Program-made: the position numbers and the translations under genes | In this document: positions 6,161 to 11,730 of the stretch, in pieces | Numbering within the stretch: position 1 is the stretch's first letter | How the letters are laid out: each line of letters starts with the position of its first letter | Notes under the pieces: model-generated | Seen by the model: only the letters and a program-made list of their open reading frames with translations | The model's database searches: none | Told to the model about the DNA's origin: nothing | NCBI GenBank assembly: GCA_005883255.1 | Contig: VAXS01000192.1 | Location: forward strand, 1 to 11,730 | Direction of reading: 5' to 3' | DNA length: 11,730 nucleotides | Source: Actinomycetota bacterium | GTDB taxonomy: Bacteria; Actinomycetota; Thermoleophilia; Solirubrobacterales; Solirubrobacteraceae

Positions 6161-7554
6161 CGGGCCGCGTCAGCGCCTTCACGAAGTCCTCCAGCTGCGA
6201 GGTGGTCCAGCACTCGAACGCCTCGCAGTAGCGCTCGTAGGCGGCGATCACCGAGTCCCCGTAGTTCCAGTACAGGCGCGGCTCGGGGTTGAGCCAGAAC
6301 GTGCGGCCGGCCCGGGCGGTGATGGCGGCGAACAGGTCGGCGCGCGGGTCGCGGCCGTTGGTGCGGGCGTCGCCCAGGACGATCACGGTGGCGCGCGGGT
6401 GCAGTTCGTCTTCGATCTGGGCCAGGAACTCCTCCCACACCCGCCCGTAGTCGGTGTAGCCGGACACGTCGGCCACGCCGGCGTCGCGCCCGATCGCCTC
6501 GCTCACCGCCTTGAAGTTGCGCTCGCGCTCGAAGATGTCGGTGACCTCGGAGATGCGCTCGATGAACACGAACGAGCGCAGCTTGCGGAAGGCGTCGTGC
6601 AGCGCGTGCAGCACCGAGAGGAAGAAGACCGACGCCGACGTCACCGAGGTCGAGACGTCGCAGAGCACGAAGATCTCGGGCCGCCGGGGGCGGACCGGCC
6701 GGTGCTTGAGCACGATCGGTACCCCGCCCGTCTGCAGCGAGGCCCGCATCGTGCGCCGCATGTCCACGTGCTGGCGGCGCCGGCGGCCCCGGGCCTGGTG
6801 GCCCTGGGTGGCCAGCCGGCGCTTGAGCTGGGTCACGATCCGGTGCACGGCCGCCAGGTCCTGCAGCGGGCCGCTGGGCAGCGCCCGGTCGAGCTCGTTC
6901 AGCGGGCGCGAGGGCGGCAGCTTGCGGCTGCGCTCGATCATCGCCCGCTCCAGCTCGCGGCGCAGCTGGGCCTCGAACTCGCGGATGTGGTCGCGCGGCA
7001 GCCCGGCGGCGCGGGGATCGTCGGGCGGCAGGTCGGGCTGGGGCTCCGACCGCAGTCCCAGGGCGCGGCGGATCCGCTGCACGTCCACGCCGATCACCCC
7101 GGAGCCCTCGCCCTGGCGCCCGAAGGCCGCGATCGCCAGGCGCGCCAGGTCGCGCATCGCGCCGCCGTCGCCCTCGGCCACCGCCGCGGCGATCTGCGCC
7201 CGCAGCTGGTCGAGGTCGATCTGGGCGTGGGTGTCGGAGGCGTCGATCCCGCCCTGCTCGCGCACGTCGCGCTCCAGCGCCTCCTCCTCGGCGGCGCGGA
7301 AGAAGAAGCGGTCGAAGATCAGCTCGAACACGCGACGGTCCTCCTGCGACTTCGCCAGGGTGGCGGCCAGCGCCTCCCGTACGGACTCGCGCTGCGCCCA
7401 GGGGACCTCGGCCAGCGCGTCGAACGCGTCGAGCAGCTCGGCGGTCCCCACGCTCAACCCCTCGGCGCGCAGCTCCTCGGCGAAGGAGAGGATGCGAGCC
7501 GCCGTAGGGGAGTCGGGCCCACCCCCGCCGTCCGGCGGGGCCGGGCACCCTGCG

Positions 7555-7571
<17 letters not shown>
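6141..7571 (-). CDS. VWA-domain protein, CoxE-like, partner of MoxR
   Basis: This cytosolic protein of 476 aa has a helical N-terminal half and a C-terminal von Willebrand A domain, the layout of CoxE-like proteins. The MIDAS metal site is visible as DVSTS (305-309), with later residues in GYTDYG (371-376) and VIVLGDART (396-404, D401). A basic linker (about 249-275, with RGRRRRQH) precedes the VWA domain. The first 22 residues are Gly/Pro-rich and unconserved. The core begins at ARILSFAEELRAEGLSVGTAEL, so a slightly later start is possible. ATG 7571 overlaps the MoxR gene end by 17 bp, indicating one operon. MoxR/VWA pairs act as chaperones for metallo-enzyme maturation or membrane-protein assembly; in carboxydotrophs CoxD/CoxE mature CO dehydrogenase. 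No client gene lies beside this pair, so its target is unknown. Confidence 0.88.
6152..6157 (-). promoter_or_regulatory. Candidate -10 element (TAGGAT) for riboswitch-importer operon
   Basis: TAGGAT matches TANNNT, and a start 7-8 nt downstream would place the RNA 5' end about 10 nt ahead of the GGGG block of the riboswitch, a sensible leader. It overlaps the last codons of the upstream gene and the 8-bp inverted repeat. No -35 was recognised. Confidence 0.35.
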
Positions 7572-8448
<877 letters not shown>

Positions 8449-8457
8449 GGTCAGCGC

Positions 8458-8463
8458 ATTATG
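8458..8463 (-). promoter_or_regulatory. Candidate -10 element (CATAAT) for MoxR-VWA operon
   Basis: CATAAT differs by one base from the TATAAT consensus and ends 9 nt before ATG 8448, so the mRNA would be leaderless or nearly so. No Shine-Dalgarno is seen. It faces the plus-strand promoter within the same 43-bp gap. Confidence 0.55.
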
Positions 8464-8477
8464 CAGGGGCGGTCCGG

Positions 8478-8483
8478 GATACT
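8478..8483 (+). promoter_or_regulatory. Candidate -10 element (GATACT) for small membrane protein/acyl-CoA dehydrogenase operon
   Basis: GATACT ends 8 nt before ATG 8492, the same spacing as the TAGACT/ATG at 2374-2388, and supports leaderless initiation there. No Shine-Dalgarno precedes this ATG. Its upstream region overlaps the -10 of the divergent MoxR promoter. Confidence 0.5.
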
Positions 8484-8491
8484 CGCCCGCG

Positions 8492-8713
8492 ATGGCGCCC
8501 TGGTGCTGGCTGGCGAGCTTCTCGCCCGACGACTTCCCACATCCCGACTTCGGCGCCAGCCCCACTCCGTTCGTGCTTCTCCTGGTGGGCGGGATGGCCG
8601 TGGCCATCGTCGGGCACATCTACCGCTCCAAGACGCTGATCGCCCTGGGCATCGGAGCGGCGTTCCTGGGTACGTTCCTGCTGCCCGTGTTCATCTTCAT
8701 CGGGAGGTCCTAG
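8492..8713 (+). CDS. Small two-helix membrane protein of unknown function, 73 aa
   Basis: I do not recognise a named family. After a short N-terminus with DDFPHPDFGASPTP (13-26), two hydrophobic segments follow (about 27-43 and 49-70). A short polar loop GHIYRSKT separates them, giving a hairpin in the membrane. The codon pattern and clean two-helix layout support a real gene. I prefer ATG 8492 on promoter spacing; ATG 8447 is in frame and would add 15 unconvincing residues while overlapping the MoxR start. The TAG stop is immediately followed by the TTG start of the acyl-CoA dehydrogenase, whose Shine-Dalgarno GGGAGG lies in the last codons of this gene, so the two are co-transcribed. A direct role in fatty-acid oxidation is possible but unproven. 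Confidence 0.72.
   Translation: MAPWCWLASFSPDDFPHPDFGASPTPFVLLLVGGMAVAIVGHIYRSKTLIALGIGAAFLGTFLLPVFIFIGRS
8702..8707 (+). promoter_or_regulatory. Ribosome binding site deciding the TTG 8714 start
   Basis: GGGAGG lies 6 nt before TTG 8714 and supports this start over the internal ATG at codon 16. It is within the last codons of the upstream small gene. Confidence 0.7.
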
Positions 8714-10450
8714 TTGCCCGAGACGGCCCTCGACGTCAGCAGCTTCAGCAAGGCGCTCATGCTGGGCGAGATCCACGAGGAGCTGGTGTTCCCGTACCCG
8801 ATCCCCAGCGGCGAGGAGGCCGACAAGGTGCGGGAGCTGGTCACCGCCTTCCGGGACTACGCGGCCGACCACATCGACTCGCGGCGCATCGACGAGGAGG
8901 CCTGGATCCCCGACGAGGTCTTCCTCGAGCTGGGGGAGCGGGGCCTGATGGGCCTGTACGTGCCGGAGGAGTACGGCGGCCAGGGGCTGTCGCAGAGCGG
9001 CTACGCCCGCGTGTTCGAGGCCATCGGGACCGCCGACGGCTCGCTCACCGTGGCGCTGGGCGTCCACCAGTCGATCGGGATGAAGGGCATCGTCATGTAC
9101 GGGAGCGACGAGCAGAAGGAGCGGCTCCTGCCCGACCTGGCGGCGGGGCGCAAGCTGGCCGGGTTCGCCCTCACCGAGCCCAACGCCGGCTCCGACGCCT
9201 ACCACGTCGAGTCGCGGGCGGTGCGCCAGTCCGACGGCTCGTGGGTGCTCAATGGCGAGAAGCGCTTCATCGGCAACGGGGGGCGGGGCTCGGTGTTCTG
9301 CGTGTTCGCCCGGGCCGAGCTGGAGGACGGCAAGGACTCCCACATCGCGCTGATCGTGGAGCGGGGCATGGAGGGGTTCGAGGCCGGCGAGCGCTACCAG
9401 ACCATGGGCCTGCGGGGCAACGACCTCCGGCCCCTGTACTTCCACGACGTCCGGGTCCCGCCGGAGAACGTGCTGGGAGAGCCCGGCGAAGGCTTCCGCA
9501 TCGCGATGGACGTGCTCAACAACGGGCGCCTGTCGCTGGGCACGGGCTCGGTGGGCCTGGCCAAGAGGCTGGTGGACCTGGCCATCGACCACGTCACCAC
9601 CCGCCGCCAGTTCGGCCGTCCGCTGGCCGATTTCGACATGGTCGAGGACAAGATCGGGTGGATGGTCTCGTACCTGTTCGGGCTGGAGTCGCTGGCCTAC
9701 CTGACCACCGGGCTGGTCGACGCCGGCCTCGAGGACTACTCGATCGAGTCGGCGATCGCCAAGGTGATCGGGACCGAGTTCGTCTGGTACCAGGCCAACC
9801 GCGCGCTGCAGCTGAAGGGCGGGGAGGGCTACCTGCGCGACGAGCCCTACGAGCGGATCCTGCGCGACATCCGGGTCTTCCCGATCTTCGAGGGCGCCAA
9901 CGACGTGATGCGCTCCTTCATCGCGCTGTCGGCGCTGAAGCCGCTGGGGGACGAGCTGAAGGTCCTCGCGGACACCGATTTGGCCGATCCCCTGGGGACC
10001 CTGGGCGCCTGGGCGTCCTACGTCGGAGGCCGGCTGCGGCGCGAGGTCCGCCCCGACTCGATCTCGCTGGCCCACGAGACGCTGAGCGAGCTGGCCGACC
10101 CGGTGGCCGGCCAGGTCAAGCGGCTGCGCTCCGTGGGCGAGTCGGTCCTGCGCGAGCACGGCAGCGGGATCGTGGACCAGGGCATGACCCACAAGCGCCT
10201 GGCCGCCGCCCTCTCCGACGTCTACGCCCAGATCGCGGTCCTCTCGCGGGCGACGTCGATCTTCGAGGAGCAGGGGGTCGAGGCCTCGGGCCAGGAACGG
10301 TTCATCGCCGATACGTTCTGCCGCCGCGCCGCCCACCGGGTCGAGGTCGAGCTGGACAAGATCGAGCGCAACGACGACGAGCGGATGCACTCGATCGCCC
10401 GCCTGGCCTACAAGCGCGGCTCCTACGGCTACGCGCTGTTCGAGGACTAG
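8714..10450 (+). CDS. Acyl-CoA dehydrogenase, long VLCAD/ACAD9-like type
   Basis: This FAD-dependent enzyme for the first step of fatty-acid beta-oxidation has 578 aa, against about 380 for the short type. The N-terminus SFSKALMLGEIHEELVFPYP (10-29) resembles very-long-chain members. The core has LYVPEEYGGQGLS (81-93), FALTEPNAGSDA (151-162), TTRRQFGRPL (295-304) and LKGGEGYLRDEPYERILRDIR (367-387). The catalytic glutamate is E393 in IFEGANDVMR. A C-terminal helical extension (about 405-578) corresponds to the domain that mediates membrane contact and dimer contacts in VLCAD. The TTG start has a good Shine-Dalgarno 6 nt upstream, and the N-terminal residues it adds are family-like. It forms an operon with the 73-aa membrane protein. 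Chain-length preference cannot be read from the sequence. Confidence 0.93.
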   Translation: MPETALDVSSFSKALMLGEIHEELVFPYPIPSGEEADKVRELVTAFRDYAADHIDSRRIDEEAWIPDEVFLELGERGLMGLYVPEEYGGQGLSQSGYARVFEAIGTADGSLTVALGVHQSIGMKGIVMYGSDEQKERLLPDLAAGRKLAGFALTEPNAGSDAYHVESRAVRQSDGSWVLNGEKRFIGNGGRGSVFCVFARAELEDGKDSHIALIVERGMEGFEAGERYQTMGLRGNDLRPLYFHDVRVPPENVLGEPGEGFRIAMDVLNNGRLSLGTGSVGLAKRLVDLAIDHVTTRRQFGRPLADFDMVEDKIGWMVSYLFGLESLAYLTTGLVDAGLEDYSIESAIAKVIGTEFVWYQANRALQLKGGEGYLRDEPYERILRDIRVFPIFEGANDVMRSFIALSALKPLGDELKVLADTDLADPLGTLGAWASYVGGRLRREVRPDSISLAHETLSELADPVAGQVKRLRSVGESVLREHGSGIVDQGMTHKRLAAALSDVYAQIAVLSRATSIFEEQGVEASGQERFIADTFCRRAAHRVEVELDKIERNDDERMHSIARLAYKRGSYGYALFED

Positions 10451-10458
10451 CCCCAAAT

Positions 10459-10478
10459 ACTGGGGTGGGTACCCCAGT
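10459..10478 (+). terminator. Perfect 8-bp inverted repeat after the acyl-CoA dehydrogenase gene
   Basis: ACTGGGGT (10459-10466) and ACCCCAGT (10471-10478) pair around GGGT, 8 nt past the stop codon. A competing short stem CCCCA (10451-10455)/TGGGG (10461-10465) uses the same G-run. There is no U-tract, so it may be an actinobacterial U-less terminator or an operator. Confidence 0.5.
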
Positions 10479-10499
10479 GTGAGGGGGTCGGGCGATGCC

Positions 10500-10536
10500 T
10501 ACCTTGTGGGAAGGGTGCGCATGGATGCGCGCCCTT
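10500..10536 (+). promoter_or_regulatory. Leader hairpin with candidate -10 TACCTT upstream of membrane protein gene
   Basis: The segment 10511-10536 reads AAGGGTGCGCAT GG ATGCGCGCCCTT, a 12-bp near-perfect inverted repeat whose single non-match is a U-G pair in RNA. A TANNNT hexamer TACCTT (10500-10505) would put the transcription start near 10512, so the hairpin would cap the 5' end of the mRNA. It lies about 19 nt ahead of the Shine-Dalgarno. Function unknown; terminator of the preceding gene is an alternative. Confidence 0.5.
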
Positions 10537-10554
10537 CATCTGGAATCAATCATC

Positions 10555-10560
10555 AGGAGG
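10555..10560 (+). promoter_or_regulatory. Strong ribosome binding site deciding the TTG 10566 start
   Basis: A perfect AGGAGG lies 5 nt before TTG 10566. It decides that start over the upstream in-frame GTG-type codon at 10479, which has no comparable site and would run through the leader hairpin. Confidence 0.8.
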
Positions 10561-10565
10561 CGCAG

Positions 10566-11291
10566 TTGCTCAAGTTCTCCGACGCCCGCCGCTTGGGGCG
10601 GTCGCTCACCGGGATCTGCCTGATCGGCGCCCCGGCCCTGTTCCTGATCGCGTCGATCGTCCAGCCGGACACCGACCACAAGAACAAGCTCCGCGAGCTC
10701 AATGCGATCGCGGCGCACAAGGGCACGTACCTGGCCAGCGGGCTGTTGTACCTGCTGGCGGGCATCGTGCTGATCGCGGCGGCCATCGGCGTGATCCGGC
10801 TGTTCCGCGGCCCCCGCGGCGTGACGCTGGGCCAGATCTCAGGCGCGTTGCTCGTGCTGGGCGGGACCGTGTCGTTCGGCTGGTACGCGCTGGGCGCGGC
10901 CGAGTACGAGATGGTCAACCACACCGGCCTCGACCGGACGGCGCTGGCCACGTACCTGCACAAGGCGGACAGCCCGGGGTCGATGGCACCGCTGTTCATC
11001 CTGTTCCTGCTCGGGGTGGTGCTGGGCACGATCCTGCTGGCCATCGCCAGCCGTCGTGTCCGGATCGTCCCGATCTGGGCCAGCGTGGCGATCGCCGCGG
11101 CCGGAATCCTCGGGTTCTTCGGCAACGGGAAGGGAGTCCAGATCGTCGACTTCGCGATCCTGCTGGTCGGCCTGGGCGCCCTGGGCTGGCGCGCACTCGC
11201 CATGTCCGACGAGGAGTGGGAGGCGCCCCGCGAGCGCACGGCGCCCCCGGCGGCGACCCCGCCGCCCACGCCGGCTCCCGCGTCGACGTAG
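10566..11291 (+). CDS. Six-helix integral membrane protein of unknown function, 241 aa
   Basis: I cannot name the family. Six hydrophobic segments are visible at about 13-32, 55-78, 89-110, 141-161, 167-185 and 191-210. A longer polar loop lies between helices 1 and 2 (QPDTDHKNKLRELNAIAAHK) and another between 3 and 4 (EYEMVNHTGLDRTALATYLHK). The C-terminal tail from about 213 is acidic and then Pro/Ala-rich (PPAATPPPTPAPAST) and is probably disordered. No nucleotide-binding or catalytic motif is apparent; the layout resembles the DUF4386-type group of small actinobacterial membrane proteins, but that is a guess. The TTG start is set by a perfect Shine-Dalgarno. It has its own leader, lies 115 bp from the acyl-CoA dehydrogenase, and ends in a strong terminator, so it is likely monocistronic. 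Confidence 0.75.
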   Translation: MLKFSDARRLGRSLTGICLIGAPALFLIASIVQPDTDHKNKLRELNAIAAHKGTYLASGLLYLLAGIVLIAAAIGVIRLFRGPRGVTLGQISGALLVLGGTVSFGWYALGAAEYEMVNHTGLDRTALATYLHKADSPGSMAPLFILFLLGVVLGTILLAIASRRVRIVPIWASVAIAAAGILGFFGNGKGVQIVDFAILLVGLGALGWRALAMSDEEWEAPRERTAPPAATPPPTPAPAST

Positions 11292-11347
11292 CTCAGCGAG
11301 CGGGCCGGCCCCCCCGGATCGGGGGCGGCCGGCCCGCCGCCGAGCTA
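11289..11347. terminator. Bidirectional terminator palindrome between convergent genes
   Basis: The inverted repeat is nested: TAGCTC (11289-11294)/GAGCTA (11342-11347) outside, GCGGGCCGGCC (11300-11310)/GGCCGGCCCGC (11327-11337) in the middle, CCCCCG/CGGGGG inside with a GAT loop. The outer arms contain the stop codons of both flanking genes. It is symmetric, so it can end transcription from either side; no U-tract is present. Confidence 0.75.
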
Positions 11348-11728
11348 GCCCATCCCCGGCAGGTGCTGCTGGTCGGACGAGTCCGGCCGGGCGGGGGTGG
11401 GACGCTCCGGCGTGGGCGCCTCGGCCTCCTCGGTCGGGGGCTCGCGGCCGGGCATGACCCTGGTCTCGTCCAGGTGCGGGCGCTCCTCCGGGATGTGGAC
11501 CTCGACGGGCGCCCCGGGTGGCGGCTCCGGTTGGCGGGGACGGAGCGGTGGCTCCGGCCGGTGGGCGGCGCGCACGCGTGCGCCCGTCCAGGCCAGGATG
11601 CCCGCGGCGAGCAGGGCGAAGAAGATCCCCCACTGCAGGCCGATGGTGGCGTTGCCGCCGACGCCGGGCTTGTCGAACAGCCGCCAGACGATCAGCAGGG
11701 CGGCCCAGCCGCCGGCGACGAGGATGAC
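11345..11728 (-). CDS. C-terminal part of a membrane protein of unknown function, 5' end outside window
   Basis: The frame stays open to the right edge; the 127 residues before the TAG stop are visible. They begin in a hydrophobic helix (VILVAGGWAALLIVWRLFD), cross a glycine-rich loop (KPGVGGNAT) and enter a second helix (IGLQWGIFFALLAAGILAWTG). A cytosol-type basic stretch follows, then a long Pro/Glu-rich tail of about 70 residues ending in DSSDQQHLPGMG. I do not recognise the family. The internal GTG at 11575 would give only the tail and is not a credible start. The gene converges on the six-helix protein gene and shares the palindromic terminator with it. Confidence 0.7.
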   Translation of the reverse strand, partial: VILVAGGWAALLIVWRLFDKPGVGGNATIGLQWGIFFALLAAGILAWTGARVRAAHRPEPPLRPRQPEPPPGAPVEVHIPEERPHLDETRVMPGREPPTEEAEAPTPERPTPARPDSSDQQHLPGMG

Positions 11729-11730
11729 CG

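Noticed and set aside
8459..10456. A 665-codon open frame on the minus strand
   Set aside because: It is antisense to the acyl-CoA dehydrogenase, which has all its catalytic motifs; the product is His/Gln/Asp-rich shadow sequence.

Overview
The window is very GC-rich, with G/C at most third codon positions. Several genes use GTG or TTG starts, and several starts have an extended -10-like hexamer 8-9 nt upstream and no Shine-Dalgarno, which suggests leaderless transcripts. Together these point to a high-GC actinobacterium, probably of the Thermoleophilia/Solirubrobacterales type; this placement is inference from style and gene content. Coding density is close to complete. I see no rRNA, tRNA, CRISPR array, insertion sequence or phage gene, and no gene-free stretch above about 115 bases.

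Layout. (1) 1-2365: a divergent pair. On the minus strand is a PLP-dependent alpha-oxoamine synthase (AONS/KBL/serine-palmitoyltransferase superfamily) cut by the left window edge. On the plus strand is a 377-aa two-lobed GNAT-type N-acyltransferase. Their start codons are 16 bp apart or less. (2) 2388-3492: a small one-helix membrane protein and an AlkA-type 3-methyladenine DNA glycosylase. (3) 3494-6041 (minus): a three-gene ABC importer (ATPase, permease, NMT1/THI5-type lipoprotein) with 4-bp start/stop overlaps. A clear TPP riboswitch (about 6043-6140) precedes it, and its 3' half carries the ribosome binding site of the first gene. (4) 6141-8448 (minus): a CoxE-like VWA protein and a MoxR AAA+ ATPase, overlapping by 17 bp. 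(5) 8492-10450 (plus): a 73-aa two-helix membrane protein directly abutting a long (VLCAD/ACAD9-like) acyl-CoA dehydrogenase, divergent from the MoxR gene across 43 bp. (6) 10451-11291: a hairpin-rich leader and a six-helix membrane protein of unknown function. (7) 11345-11730 (minus): the 3' end of another membrane protein, convergent with the previous gene and separated from it by a large palindromic terminator.

How the genes work together. The importer with its riboswitch is a self-contained thiamine-precursor salvage operon. MoxR and the VWA protein form a classical chaperone pair without an obvious client in the window. The most open region is the divergent synthase/N-acyltransferase pair at the left. 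It has the two chemistries needed for bacterial ceramide-type lipids (acyl-CoA + amino acid condensation, then N-acylation). That link is a hypothesis to be tested, since the ketoreductase and carrier protein are not in view.
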